NCBI RefSeq assembly: GCF_943737005.1
Contig: NZ_CALSFU010000014.1
Location: 1-64,000, forward strand
Reading direction: 5' to 3'
From: Achromobacter sp. Marseille-Q4962
GTDB lineage: Bacteria; Pseudomonadota; Gammaproteobacteria; Burkholderiales; Burkholderiaceae_B
DNA length: 64,000 nt
The position numbers and the translations under genes were made by a program. The notes below the pieces were generated by a model, which worked only from the letters and a program-made list of their open reading frames with translations, ran no database searches and was not told where the DNA came from. This document shows, in pieces, positions 30,263-39,717 of the stretch. Within the stretch, counting starts at the first letter, position 1, and the number at the start of each line of letters is the position of its first letter.

Positions 30263-30964
30263 ATGAAGCGTGTGCTGTCCCGGATGTTGATAGCGAGCGG
30301 GCTGTTGCTCGGCGCTGCTGCCCTTTCCCCCGGTTTTGCCGCCGACGCGCCGCCCGGCCCGGCCAAACCGGATGCCGCCAAGGGCGGTCAATTGTTCGAG
30401 CAGGGAGACGCTTCGCGCGGGATAGTCGCCTGTGCGTCCTGTCATGGCGCCGGGGGCAGCAGCACCATTCCGGCCAATCCCAATCTTGCGGCCCAGTCGC
30501 ACGAATACCTGGCCAAGCAGCTCACCGATTTCCAGCTCAAGCAGGGCGCCAAGACGCCGCTGCGCAACGGCCCGGAAGGCAATCCCACTCCCATGACGGC
30601 CATGGCGCAGAATCTCACGCCCGCCGACATCCAGAACGTTGCCCTGTACCTGGCCCAGCAGCCGCTGAAGGAGCCGGCCTCCGCCGGCTACGAGAAGCTG
30701 GTTGACCTGGGTCAAAAGATCTGGCGCGGCGGCTTGCCCGAACGCAATGTGCCCGCCTGTGCGGCATGCCATTCTGCCAATGGCGCCGGCATTCCGGGCC
30801 AATATCCCCGCCTGGCGGGCCAGTTCCCCGCCTATATCGAAGAGCAGCTCAAGCTGTTCCGCAGCGGAGACCGGGCCAACAGCGCGCCCATGCACGATAT
30901 CGCCGATCGCATGTCGGACGCCGACATCAAGGCCGTGGCCGATTACGCGGCCGGCCTGCGCTAG
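30263..30964 (+). CDS. Dihaem cytochrome c4
   Basis: The 233-residue protein has a signal peptide (KRVLSRMLIASGLLLGAAALSPGFA, cleaved near residue 27) and two c-type haem motifs, CASCH (57-61) and CAACH (166-170), in two homologous halves, with the axial Met residues in PTPMTAM and SAPMHD. It carries electrons in the periplasm, typically to a cbb3 or aa3 oxidase. GAGG lies before the ATG at 30263. The genes for system II haem attachment follow directly. Confidence 0.95.
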   Translation: MKRVLSRMLIASGLLLGAAALSPGFAADAPPGPAKPDAAKGGQLFEQGDASRGIVACASCHGAGGSSTIPANPNLAAQSHEYLAKQLTDFQLKQGAKTPLRNGPEGNPTPMTAMAQNLTPADIQNVALYLAQQPLKEPASAGYEKLVDLGQKIWRGGLPERNVPACAACHSANGAGIPGQYPRLAGQFPAYIEEQLKLFRSGDRANSAPMHDIADRMSDADIKAVADYAAGLR

Positions 30965-31046
30965 GCGCATGTCCGCAACGCGCGCGGCCGGGCCGCGTCC
31001 ACTTACCGGGGCGCAAGGAACCCGCCGGGCCCGCGCGCTGTCTACG

Positions 31047-31080
31047 AGGGGGGAAGCCGATGGCGCGGCCCCCCTTTTTT
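31047..31080 (+). terminator. Terminator between cytochrome c4 and resB
   Basis: GGGGGG (31048-31053) pairs with CCCCCC (31069-31074), with a small inner GCC/GGC helix, followed by TTTTTT at 31075-31080. The T-run ends one base before the resB ATG at 31082, which leaves no room for an SD. Confidence 0.75.
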
Positions 31081-31081
31081 C

Positions 31082-33166
31082 ATGAATTCGACCCACACAT
31101 CTTCCCGCCTCTCCCTGCGCACGCTGCCCCACGATTTCTTCGAGCTGCTGGGGTCGATGCGCTTTGCCGTCAGCCTGCTCGTCTTCATCTGCCTGGCCAG
31201 CCTGGTCGGGACGGTATTGCCGCAAAACCGCGCCAGCAGCAGTTACATCGACCAGTTCGGCCCGTTCTGGTACGAAGTGTTCGACAAGTTCTCCATCTGG
31301 CACGTCTACAACAGCTGGTGGTTCCTGCTCATCATGGGCTTCCTGGTGGTGTCCACCTCGGTGTGCCTGATCCGCAATGCGCCCAAGATGCTGCGCGACG
31401 CGAAGTCGTTTCGCGAGCACGTGCGCGCGAGCAGCCTGGGCGCTTTTCCGCACCGCGTGCAGACCAGCGTGCCGGGGACGGTGCCCGAAACCGTCGCCGG
31501 GCTCAAGGGCCTGCTGGCGCGCATGGGCTACGCGGTGCGCGAGCGCAGGGACGAGAACGGCGTGATGCTCGCCGCCAAGAAGGGCAGCGCCAACCGGCTG
31601 GGCTACATCTTCGCCCACTCGGCGCTGGTCATCATCTGCATCGGCGGGCTGCTCGACAGCGAGCTGCCCGTGCGGCTGCAGGTGATGTTCGGCGGGAAGC
31701 GGCCCATCGTGGAGAACATGCTGATTTCCGAGGTGCCCGAAAGCGGCCGGCTGTCGGTGAACAACCCCAGCTTCCGCGCCAGCGTGCTGGTGCCCGAAAA
31801 CAGCCAGGTGAGCAGCGCCGTGGTCATGGTGGGCGACGGCGCGCTGGTGCAGCCGCTGCCGTTCCTGCTCAAGCTCAAGAAGTTCGTCGTCGATTACTAC
31901 TCCACCGGCATGCCCAGCCGTTTCGCCAGCGAGGTGGAGGTGACGGATCCGGAGACGGGCAAAACCTTCGCGTCGACCATCGAGGTAAACGAGCCGCTGC
32001 GGTACAAGGGCATGACGGTGTACCAGTCCAGCTTCGACGACGGCGGCAGCACCGTGAAGCTGCTGGGTTATCCGCTGGTGGGCAGCGGCGGCCAGACCTT
32101 CAGCGTGGATGGCGCGGTGGGCAAGACCAGCGAGGTCACGGCCAGCACCGCCGCCGGCCAGCGCAGCATGCGCGTGGAAATCACCGGGCTGCGTCCCATC
32201 AACGTGGAGGATCTGAGCGGGGGCGCGCCCAAGGGCGGCAACCAGAGCTTTGCCGACCACGTGGCCTCCGTGGCGGGCAGCGCGGCCGGCAAGAAGAACG
32301 AAAACCTGCGCAACGTGGGACCCAGCGTGGAGTACCGCCTGATCGACGATGCGGGCCAGGCGCACGAATTCCAGAACTACATGCTGCCCGTGGAGCTGGA
32401 CGGCGCGCAGGTGTTCCTGGCCGGCGTGCGCAACAATGCCTCGGAGCCTTTCCGCTACCTGCGCATACCCGCCGACGCCGACGGTTCCGTGGCCGAGTTC
32501 ATGCGCCTGCGCGCCACGCTGGCCGATCCGGCGGCGCGCCGCGAGGCGGCCCGCCGTTTCGCCGAGCGCAACAGTCCGGCCGGCATGGACCGCCAGCCCT
32601 TGCAGACCGCGGCCGAACGCGCGCTGGAAACCTTTGCCTCGGGCGGGTTGCAGGCGGTGGCGGCTTTCCTGCAGGCCAATACGCCGGCCGCCGACCTGGA
32701 GCGCGCCGCCGACGTGGTCATCCGCCTCATCGGCGCCAGCATGAACGAAATCCGCGCCATCGAGCGCGAACGCGCGGGCCTGCCGCCCGTGCCCGATGCC
32801 GGGCCGCAGGCCGACCAGGCGGCGACGTGGTCGCGGCTGGCGGTGGCGGCCCTGTCGGACCTGGCCGTGTATCCGGCGCCCGTGTTCCTGTCGCTGGCCG
32901 ACTTCCAGCACGTGCAGGCCAGCGTGTTCCAGGTCAGCCGCACGCCGGGCAAGAAAGCGGTGTACCTGGGCAGCCTGCTGCTGGTGCTGGGCGTGTTTGC
33001 GATGTTCTATATTCGGGACCGGCGCGTCTGGGTGTGGATCAGGCCCGAGGGCGGCGGCAGCGGCATCCTGGCGGCCATGACTTCGCAGAAGCGTACACTG
33101 GACTTCAATCAAGAATTCGAGCGCTTCAAGCAGGCATTGCTGCGCCAGAACCGGACGGAAGGCTGA
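31082..33166 (+). CDS. resB: Cytochrome c biogenesis protein ResB (Ccs1)
   Basis: The 694-residue protein opens with DFFELLGSMRFAVSLLVFICLASLVGTVLPQN and has several N-terminal membrane segments, a long periplasmic domain and a last membrane segment near the C-terminus (YLGSLLLVLGVFAMFYI), as in ResB. With CcsA it moves haem across the membrane and attaches it to CxxCH. The ATG directly follows the T-run of a terminator and lacks an SD, so the start or the expression mode is uncertain; ATG 31157 would remove conserved residues. Confidence 0.93.
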   Translation: MNSTHTSSRLSLRTLPHDFFELLGSMRFAVSLLVFICLASLVGTVLPQNRASSSYIDQFGPFWYEVFDKFSIWHVYNSWWFLLIMGFLVVSTSVCLIRNAPKMLRDAKSFREHVRASSLGAFPHRVQTSVPGTVPETVAGLKGLLARMGYAVRERRDENGVMLAAKKGSANRLGYIFAHSALVIICIGGLLDSELPVRLQVMFGGKRPIVENMLISEVPESGRLSVNNPSFRASVLVPENSQVSSAVVMVGDGALVQPLPFLLKLKKFVVDYYSTGMPSRFASEVEVTDPETGKTFASTIEVNEPLRYKGMTVYQSSFDDGGSTVKLLGYPLVGSGGQTFSVDGAVGKTSEVTASTAAGQRSMRVEITGLRPINVEDLSGGAPKGGNQSFADHVASVAGSAAGKKNENLRNVGPSVEYRLIDDAGQAHEFQNYMLPVELDGAQVFLAGVRNNASEPFRYLRIPADADGSVAEFMRLRATLADPAARREAARRFAERNSPAGMDRQPLQTAAERALETFASGGLQAVAAFLQANTPAADLERAADVVIRLIGASMNEIRAIERERAGLPPVPDAGPQADQAATWSRLAVAALSDLAVYPAPVFLSLADFQHVQASVFQVSRTPGKKAVYLGSLLLVLGVFAMFYIRDRRVWVWIRPEGGGSGILAAMTSQKRTLDFNQEFERFKQALLRQNRTEG

Positions 33167-33169
33167 TTT

Positions 33170-34516
33170 ATGTCCACGACCACCACCTCTTCGTTTTCCA
33201 CACCGGAATCCCAATGGCCGCAAGGCCTGTCCGAAACCGGCGACGGCCGGGCGCGGCGCGGCCGGCCCGACTGGACGGATCTCGTCTTCTTCCTGCTGCT
33301 GGCGGCGGGCGCGGGCTACGCGCTGGTCCATTACAGCGGCGCCATGGACTACTACGAGAAGACGATTCTCTGCGCGGCCGTGCCCGTGGCGGCCTGGATG
33401 GGTTGGCTGTGGCGCCCGCTGCGCCGGCTCATGATCGCCTGTGCGCTGTCGGCGGGGCTGGCGGTCATGCTCTACGGCAATGACCTGGGCCGCGCCGAAC
33501 AGGTGTTCTTCCTGAAATACCTGTTTTCGTCGCAGTCGGCCATTCTGTGGATGAGCGCGCTCTTCGCGCTGGCTACGGTGTGCTACTGGATCGGCGTGTT
33601 CAGCCCCACGGCGGCCTGGCTGGGCACGGCGCTGACCTGGGGGGCGGTGTTCGCGGGCCTGACCGGGCTGCTGGTGCGATGGCGCGAAGGTCATCTCATG
33701 GGGCCGGATCTCGGCCACATTCCCGTAAGCAACCTGTACGAAGTTTTCGTGCTGTTTTCGCTGATCACGGCGCTGTTCTACCTCTACTACGAGCGCAAGT
33801 ACACCACGCGCGCGCTGGGCGGCTTCGTGCTGCTGGTGGTGACCTCGGCCGTGGTGTTCCTGCTGTGGTATTCGTTCACGCGCGATGCGGGCCAGATCCA
33901 GCCCCTGGTGCCCGCCCTCAAGAGCTGGTGGATGAAGCTGCACGTGCCGGCCAACTTCATCGGCTACGGCACCTTCTCGCTGGCCGCCATGGTGGGCTTT
34001 GCCTACCTGGTCAAGCAGCACGGCAATACGGCTTCCTGGGCCCGGCTGGCGCCGCTGTTCGTGCTGGGCGTGCTGCTTTGCGCCGAGCCCATGGTGTTCC
34101 GCACCGACGGCCTTTCGGCCACGTGGATGCTGTATTTCGGCATCGGCGCGGTGATCGTGGGCGCCATCCTGCTGGGGCGCCGGCGCATCGCGGCCGCGCT
34201 GCCTTCGCTGGAAGTGCTGGACGACATCATGTACCGCGCCATCGCGGTCGGTTTCGCGTTCTTTACCGTGGCGACCATCCTGGGCGCGCTGTGGGCCGCC
34301 GACGCCTGGGGCGCCTACTGGCAATGGGATCCGAAGGAAACCTGGGCGCTCATCGTGTGGCTGAACTATGCCGCCTGGCTGCACATGCGGCTCATCAAGG
34401 GGCTGCGAGGCGCCATGGCGGCTTATTGGGCGCTGACGGGCCTGCTGATCACCGGCTTTGCGTTTCTGGGCGTGAACATGTTCCTGTCGGGGCTGCACTC
34501 CTACGGGCAGCTCTGA
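33170..34516 (+). CDS. ccsB: Cytochrome c biogenesis protein CcsA/ResC (CcsB)
   Basis: The 448-residue membrane protein has multiple transmembrane segments and the haem-handling WWD motif WGAYWQWDPKETWAL near residues 380-395, flanked by conserved His (LHVPANFIGYG, AAWLHMRLIKG). It is the partner of ResB in system II cytochrome c synthase. It starts 3 bases after resB. Confidence 0.95.
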   Translation: MSTTTTSSFSTPESQWPQGLSETGDGRARRGRPDWTDLVFFLLLAAGAGYALVHYSGAMDYYEKTILCAAVPVAAWMGWLWRPLRRLMIACALSAGLAVMLYGNDLGRAEQVFFLKYLFSSQSAILWMSALFALATVCYWIGVFSPTAAWLGTALTWGAVFAGLTGLLVRWREGHLMGPDLGHIPVSNLYEVFVLFSLITALFYLYYERKYTTRALGGFVLLVVTSAVVFLLWYSFTRDAGQIQPLVPALKSWWMKLHVPANFIGYGTFSLAAMVGFAYLVKQHGNTASWARLAPLFVLGVLLCAEPMVFRTDGLSATWMLYFGIGAVIVGAILLGRRRIAAALPSLEVLDDIMYRAIAVGFAFFTVATILGALWAADAWGAYWQWDPKETWALIVWLNYAAWLHMRLIKGLRGAMAAYWALTGLLITGFAFLGVNMFLSGLHSYGQL

Positions 34517-34543
34517 CCGCGGGCCCCGGGGCGGCGGCCCCGG

Positions 34544-35842
34544 CTACGGCAGGGTCGATTCGCCGCGGTACAGGTCGCGCGGGGTTTCGCGCTGGCGAAC
34601 CAGGTAGAACCTGCCGTCGTCGACCATGACCTCGGCGGGCCGGCCGCGCGTGTTGTAGTTGCTGGCCATGGTCATGCCGTAGGCGCCGGCCGATTCGATG
34701 GCCAGCACGTCGCCTTGCTGCAGGTCGAGCACCCGGCCGCGGGCAAGCCAGTCGGCGCTTTCGCACACGGGGCCGACCAGATCGTATGGGTTGCACGCCT
34801 TGGCGCCCGGGCGGGGCCGTACCGGCAGCACCCCTTGCCAGGCTTCGTAGAGGGCCGGGCGCAGCAGGTCGTTCATGGCCGCGTCCACGATGGCGAAGTT
34901 GCGCGCCTCGCCGTGCTTGAGGTATTGCACGGTGGTCAGCAGCACGCCGGCGTTGCCGATGAGCGAACGGCCGGGCTCGAGCACCAGCTCCAGATGATCC
35001 AGCCCGCGCGCGCGCAGCCGGTCGAGCACCGGGGCCAGCAGGTGGCGCGGCGAGGGCGGGGTTTCGTTCGAGTAGCGGATGCCCAGCCCGCCCCCCAGGT
35101 CGAGATGCCCGATGCGGATGCCGTCGGCGGCCAGCGCGTCGATCAGGTCGAGCAGCTTGTCCAGGGCGTCGAGATAAGGGCTGATGTCGGTGAGCTGCGA
35201 GCCGATGTGGCAGTCCACGCCCGCGATGCGCAGGCCGGGCAGGGCGTGCGCCAGCCGGTAGGCGTCGCGTGCCTGGCCGATGGCGATGCCGAACTTGTTT
35301 TCCTTCAGGCCGGTGGAAATGTAGGGGTGGGTCTGGGGATCCACGTCCGGATTCACGCGCAGCGACACGGGCGCGACGCGGCCCATGTGCGAGGCCACGT
35401 CAGAGAGCCGCCGCAATTCGGCTTCGGATTCCACATTGAAGCTTTTGACGCCGGCTTCCAGGGCCGCGCGCATCTCCCAGGCCTGCTTGCCCACGCCCGA
35501 GAACACGATGCGGGCGGGGTCGGCCCCCACGGCGAGCGCGCGCTCGAGCTCGCCGCCGGAGACGATGTCGAAGCCCGCGCCCAGCCGGACGAATTCCTTG
35601 AGCACGGCCAGGTTGGAATTGGCCTTCATGCCGTAGCACACCAGCACCTTGTGCGGGCCGATGGCCGAACGGTAGGTGTTCCAGGCGCCCTTGAGCGCGG
35701 CGCGCGAATACACGTAGAGAGGGGTTCCCAGCAGCGCGGCCAGGTGGTCCAGCGGGACATCCTCCGCATACAGAACGCTGTTGCGGTACTGGAAGTAGGG
35801 AGAGCCCGCCGGCTGGGGCAGCGCTGCCAGGGGCGGATTCAT
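34544..35842 (-). CDS. lysA: Diaminopimelate decarboxylase
   Basis: The 432-residue PLP enzyme catalyses the last step of lysine synthesis. It shows YGMKANSNLAVL with the PLP Lys, GGGLGIRY, EPGRSLIGNAGVLLTTV and the active-site region GPVCESADWL with the Cys from the second subunit. Its ATG overlaps the lptM stop by 4 bases. The lptM-lysA pair facing cyaY is a conserved arrangement in proteobacteria. Confidence 0.97.
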   Translation of the reverse strand: MNPPLAALPQPAGSPYFQYRNSVLYAEDVPLDHLAALLGTPLYVYSRAALKGAWNTYRSAIGPHKVLVCYGMKANSNLAVLKEFVRLGAGFDIVSGGELERALAVGADPARIVFSGVGKQAWEMRAALEAGVKSFNVESEAELRRLSDVASHMGRVAPVSLRVNPDVDPQTHPYISTGLKENKFGIAIGQARDAYRLAHALPGLRIAGVDCHIGSQLTDISPYLDALDKLLDLIDALAADGIRIGHLDLGGGLGIRYSNETPPSPRHLLAPVLDRLRARGLDHLELVLEPGRSLIGNAGVLLTTVQYLKHGEARNFAIVDAAMNDLLRPALYEAWQGVLPVRPRPGAKACNPYDLVGPVCESADWLARGRVLDLQQGDVLAIESAGAYGMTMASNYNTRGRPAEVMVDDGRFYLVRQRETPRDLYRGESTLP

Positions 35843-36012
35843 GGCAGCACCGGCGCGGGGGGAATGCTGGTGGTCTTGTGCTGCTGGGTGCGCGCCGGCG
35901 GCTTGCCGTCGGGCGTGGGCATGTACAACGGGCCCTTATACCCGCAAGCCGCGACCATGCCAGCGGTTGCAAGCGTGGCTACAATGCGAAGAGCCATGCG
36001 GCGAAATGCCAT
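35839..36012 (-). CDS. lptM: Small outer-membrane lipoprotein LptM (YifL)
   Basis: The 57-residue protein has a short signal (MAFRRMALRIVATLATAGMVAAC) with lipidation Cys23 and the LptM hallmark CGYKGPLYMP just after it. The tail is rich in Pro, Thr and Gln. In E. coli LptM stabilises the LptD/E translocon. ATG 36012 is the most likely start, with ATG 35997 as alternative. It lies in the expected position before lysA and divergent from cyaY. Confidence 0.88.
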   Translation of the reverse strand: MAFRRMALRIVATLATAGMVAACGYKGPLYMPTPDGKPPARTQQHKTTSIPPAPVLP

Positions 36013-36052
36013 GTGGGACACTGGGAACTCCGTAATTCTTGCAGGCTCGATT

Positions 36053-36382
36053 ATGACCGAATCCGAATTTCTTGCGTTGATCGACCAGGTGCTGGAAAGC
36101 ATCGAAAGCCAGGCCGACGACTGGGCGGCTTCGCTCGACGTCGATGTGGAAACCAGCCGCAGCGGCAACGTGCTGACGCTGGTATTCGAGGACGGTACCC
36201 ACGTCGTGGTGAACAGCCAGGCAGCCGTGCAGGAGCTCTGGGTGGCGGCGCGCAGCGGCGGCTTTCACTACCGCTATGACGGCAAGCACTGGAACGACAC
36301 GCGCGGCGGCCCGCCGCTGCCGGACGCGCTGTCGCAGATCTGCTCCGAGGCCGCGGGCGTCCCCGTCACCGTGCGCCTGTAG
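36053..36382 (+). CDS. cyaY: Iron-sulfur cluster assembly protein CyaY (frataxin)
   Basis: The 109-residue protein has MTESEFLALIDQVLESIESQADDW with an acidic iron-binding first helix, and VVVNSQAAVQELWVAARSGGFHYRYDGKHWNDTR, typical of CyaY. It modulates IscS-dependent cluster assembly. It diverges from lptM. Confidence 0.95.
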   Translation: MTESEFLALIDQVLESIESQADDWAASLDVDVETSRSGNVLTLVFEDGTHVVVNSQAAVQELWVAARSGGFHYRYDGKHWNDTRGGPPLPDALSQICSEAAGVPVTVRL

Positions 36383-36422
36383 CCGCCCGCTTGCTGGCGT
36401 CCGGCAGGCGCCTCCAAAGCCG

Positions 36423-36448
36423 AAGGCCGGTTCCCGGGAACCGGCCTT
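36423..36448. terminator. Palindrome between cyaY and mrcA
   Basis: A perfect 26-bp palindrome with arm AAGGCCGGTTCCC spans this site between two converging genes. Only a short T-run (CCTTTG) follows on the plus strand. It may serve as a bidirectional terminator. Confidence 0.45.
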
Positions 36449-36506
36449 TGCGCATCCGCCTTCCGGAACGCCGTCACCGGGAAACGGTTGCGGCGCCGCC
36501 TTTTCT

Positions 36507-38960
36507 TCAGAACGGAATCTTCTGCGACCAGGAAGAGGCTTCGCCGCCCACTCTTGCCCCGGGCGCCACCTTGATGCGGTTGTCCTCGTTGCCGGCGCCG
36601 CTCGTCAGGCCATTGAGGAACTCGCCCAGCGTGTCGGCTTCCGGCAGGCCCAGGCGCGCGACGGCCTGGCCGGGCGGGAACTCCGAGAAATAGTATTCGC
36701 CGTTTTCCACGAGCAGGCCGTCGGGGCGCGGGCGCTGCTTGTCTTCAGGCACGCCCTTGAGCGCTTCTTTCATGAAGTCCACCCAGATCGGCATGGCCAC
36801 TCCGCCGCCGGTTTCGCGCGAGCCCAGGGATCTGGGCTGGTCGAAGCCCAACCAGGCGGTGGCCACCAGGCTGGGGGTGTAGCCGGAGAACCAGGCGTCC
36901 ACCGATTCGTTGGTGGTGCCGGTCTTGCCGGCGATGTCGCTGCGCTTGAGCAGCACGCGGGCGCGGGCTGCCGTGCCGTAGGTGGCCACGCCGCGCAGGA
37001 TGTCGTCCATGACCCAGGCCGTGCGCGGGTCGATGGCCCGGGCCGTGGCGTCGCCGGCCACCACGGGCTTGGATTGCATGATGACCTTGCCGCTGCTGTC
37101 GGTGACGCGGTCGATCAGGTAGGGCGTGACACGGTAGCCGCCGTTGGCGAACACCGCATAGGCGCCCGCGAGCTGCAGGGGCGTGACCGAGCCCGCGCCC
37201 AGCGCCAGCGGCAGCACGGCCGGCTGGCGCGCCTTGTCGAAGCCGAAGCGGGTGAGGTAGTCCTGCGCGTATTGCGGGCCGATGGCTTGCAGGATGCGGA
37301 TCGACACCATGTTCTTCGACTTGTACAGCGCCTGGCGCAGCGTCAGCATGGGCTCGTACTGGTTGCCGTAGTTCTTGGGCGCCCAGGCTTTGGAGCCGGT
37401 CTGCTCGGCCGTGAGCATGAAGGGCTGGTCGGAGATCTGCGTGGCGGGCGTGAGGCCGCGCTCCAGCGAGGCGGCGTAGATGAAGGGCTTGATGTTGGAG
37501 CCCGGCTGCCGCCATGCCTGCGTGACGCGGTTGAAATTGCCGCGATAGAAGTCGAAGCCGCCGACCATGGCGTGGATGGCGCCGTCCTGCGGCGAGAGCG
37601 CCACGAACGCGGCCTGCACCGCCGGCAGGTTGATGATTTCCCAGTTGTCGCCGAACTTGCGGATATAGACCACCGAGCCGCGCTTGATGCGCTTCTCGGG
37701 CTTGGCCTTGTCGTTCAGCGCGCGTGCGACCACGCCCAGCACCTTCTTGTCGGTGATGGTGATGATCTCGCGCGAGCTGCGCGCCAGCCTGACCTCGGTG
37801 GGGCTGGCCGAGAGCACCACGGCGGTGAGCAGGTCGCCGCTGTCGCTGAACTTGTCGAACACGCCGTCCAGGAAGTCGTCCAGCGCCTGTGCGTTGTTCT
37901 CGATGCCGGCGGGCAGGTCGAGCTGTTCCTCGGGGCCGGGGTAGGGGGCGCGGCGGGTGTAGTCGAGCACGCCTTCGCGCACGGCGCGGTAGGCCGCCTC
38001 CTGTTCCTTGGACTGGACCGTGGTGTAGATATTGATGCCGCGCGAATAGACGTTGTCCTGGTACACGTTGTACAGGAGCTGGCGCGCCAGTTCGGCCACG
38101 TATTCGCCGTGGATGGCGTAGCCGCCGGCCGGCGTGCCCTCGGCCGACTTCATGACGATGGGCTGGGCCAGCGCCTGCTGGTATTCGGCGTCGGTGAGGT
38201 AGCCGAGCTGGTGCATGCGGTTGAGCACGTAGCGCTGGCGCAGCTCGGCACGGGGACGGTTGGCGATCGGGTTGAAGCGCGAGGGGGCCTTGGGAATGCC
38301 GGCCAGCATGGCGGCCTCGGCGGGGGTGATCTCGGACAGCGGCTTGCCGAAATAGGTGCGCGAGGCGGCCGCGAAGCCGTAGGCGCGGTGGCCCAGGTAG
38401 ATCTGGTTCATGTAGAGCTCAAGAATCTGGTCCTTGGTGAGCTGGGACTCGATCTTGAACGTGAGCAGCAGTTCGTAGAACTTGCGCGAGTAGGTTTTTT
38501 CGGACGACAGGTAGAAGTTGCGCGCCACCTGCATGGTGATGGTGCTGGCGCCCTGGGACTTGGACATGCTGGTGATGTTGGCCAGCCCCGCGCGCACCAC
38601 GCCCATCCAGTCGATGCCCCCATGCTGGTAGAAGCGGTCGTCCTCGGCGGCCAGCACGGCCGACTTCATGATGTCCGGGATTTCGTTGAAGCGCAGCACG
38701 TTGCGGCGTTCTTCGCCGAACTCGCCGATGAGGACCTTGTCGGCGGTATAGACGCGCAGCGGCACGCGCGGCCGGTAGTCGGTCATGGCGTGCAGGTCGG
38801 GCAGGTTGGGCCAGGCCAGCGCCAGCGCCATGCCGGCCAGCAGCACGCCGCACAGCGCAAGGCCGACACAGAGAATGCCGGCCTTTACGAAAAATCGCAG
38901 AAATGGCGAACCGCTCTTGGCGGGCTTGTCTTTCTTGGAGGAATTCTGGGGCTTACTCAT
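36507..38960 (-). CDS. mrcA: Penicillin-binding protein 1A (bifunctional peptidoglycan synthase)
   Basis: The 817-residue class A PBP has one N-terminal membrane anchor. The glycosyltransferase domain shows the EDDRFYQHGGID, GASTITMQVARN, RKFYE and PAEAAMLAGIPKAPSRFNP motifs. It also has an insertion with OB-like fold and a transpeptidase domain with SNIK (about residue 485), SKN and KTGTTNESVDAW. It polymerises and cross-links murein. It diverges from aroK with a 115-base gap. Confidence 0.97.
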   Translation of the reverse strand: MSKPQNSSKKDKPAKSGSPFLRFFVKAGILCVGLALCGVLLAGMALALAWPNLPDLHAMTDYRPRVPLRVYTADKVLIGEFGEERRNVLRFNEIPDIMKSAVLAAEDDRFYQHGGIDWMGVVRAGLANITSMSKSQGASTITMQVARNFYLSSEKTYSRKFYELLLTFKIESQLTKDQILELYMNQIYLGHRAYGFAAASRTYFGKPLSEITPAEAAMLAGIPKAPSRFNPIANRPRAELRQRYVLNRMHQLGYLTDAEYQQALAQPIVMKSAEGTPAGGYAIHGEYVAELARQLLYNVYQDNVYSRGINIYTTVQSKEQEAAYRAVREGVLDYTRRAPYPGPEEQLDLPAGIENNAQALDDFLDGVFDKFSDSGDLLTAVVLSASPTEVRLARSSREIITITDKKVLGVVARALNDKAKPEKRIKRGSVVYIRKFGDNWEIINLPAVQAAFVALSPQDGAIHAMVGGFDFYRGNFNRVTQAWRQPGSNIKPFIYAASLERGLTPATQISDQPFMLTAEQTGSKAWAPKNYGNQYEPMLTLRQALYKSKNMVSIRILQAIGPQYAQDYLTRFGFDKARQPAVLPLALGAGSVTPLQLAGAYAVFANGGYRVTPYLIDRVTDSSGKVIMQSKPVVAGDATARAIDPRTAWVMDDILRGVATYGTAARARVLLKRSDIAGKTGTTNESVDAWFSGYTPSLVATAWLGFDQPRSLGSRETGGGVAMPIWVDFMKEALKGVPEDKQRPRPDGLLVENGEYYFSEFPPGQAVARLGLPEADTLGEFLNGLTSGAGNEDNRIKVAPGARVGGEASSWSQKIPF

Positions 38961-39063
38961 CGCGGCGATTTTACGGGTATCTCAGGGCCGGCCCGGGAAG
39001 GGGCCTCCGGTTTCTGTAACAAGATCGTTCAGGGCGTGGCGCTCGGGTGGCGGGCGGCAATGG

Positions 39064-39069
39064 GATAAT
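39064..39069 (+). promoter_or_regulatory. Possible -10 element directly upstream of aroK
   Basis: GATAAT at 39064-39069 would place a transcription start at about 39075-39077, on the chosen aroK ATG (39076). No convincing -35 box is seen. If real, the aroK mRNA is leaderless, which fits the lack of an SD. Confidence 0.35.
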
Positions 39070-39075
39070 GCCGGC

Positions 39076-39717
39076 ATGAACTTTTCCGCCTCTTCATGTC
39101 CGGATGCCGGTCCGGATGCGGCGTCCGACAGCGGAACGCCCGATACTTCCTGCGGCGCGCCGGCCTGCGCGGGCCGGACTGCGACCCTGCCGCATGACCT
39201 GCCCGTATTCCTGGTGGGCATGATGGGCGCCGGCAAGACGACCATCGGTCGCGGCTTGGCGCGCGCCCTGGGGCGCGAATTCATCGATCTGGATCATGAG
39301 CTGGAGGCACGTTGCGGCGTACGGGTGCCGGTAATCTTCGAAATCGAGGGCGAGGCCGGCTTTCGCCGCCGGGAATCCGCCGCACTGGAAGAGTGTACCC
39401 AACGTCGGAACATAATTCTCGCCACCGGCGGGGGAGCCATCCTGGCGGAGGAGAACCGCCGCCGCCTGCGCGAGCGCGGCATCGTGGTGTACCTGCGCGC
39501 CAGCGTGGACGAACTGTTCCGCCGCACCTGCCGCGACCGCAACCGGCCCCTGCTGGCCACCGCTGACCCGCGCGGCACGCTGCGCGACCTGCTGACCCTG
39601 CGCGAACCGCTCTACAAAGAGGTGGCCGACCTGGTGGTGGAAACGGGCTCCGCCTCCATCCACACCCTGGTCAAGGGGCTGCTGCCACAACTGCAAGCTT
39701 TCGAGAAGCACTTATGA
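39076..39717 (+). CDS. aroK: Shikimate kinase
   Basis: The 213-residue enzyme phosphorylates shikimate. It has the P-loop GMMGAGKTT (48-56), [28 protein letters not shown] and the lid/adenine region [12 protein letters not shown]. The family usually begins about 5 residues before the P-loop, so the first 40 or so residues, rich in Ser, Asp, Ala and Cys, are an unusual extension or a wrong start. No in-frame ATG lies nearer. The stop overlaps aroB by 4 bases. Confidence 0.94.
   Translation: MNFSASSCPDAGPDAASDSGTPDTSCGAPACAGRTATLPHDLPVFLVGMMGAGKTTIGRGLARALGREFIDLDHELEARCGVRVPVIFEIEGEAGFRRRESAALEECTQRRNIILATGGGAILAEENRRRLRERGIVVYLRASVDELFRRTCRDRNRPLLATADPRGTLRDLLTLREPLYKEVADLVVETGSASIHTLVKGLLPQLQAFEKHL

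Noticed and set aside
30188-34498. 1436-residue open frame on the minus strand
   Set aside because: It lies antisense to cytochrome c4, resB and ccsB, which have clear family motifs. Long antisense frames without stops are expected in GC-rich genes with strong third-position bias.
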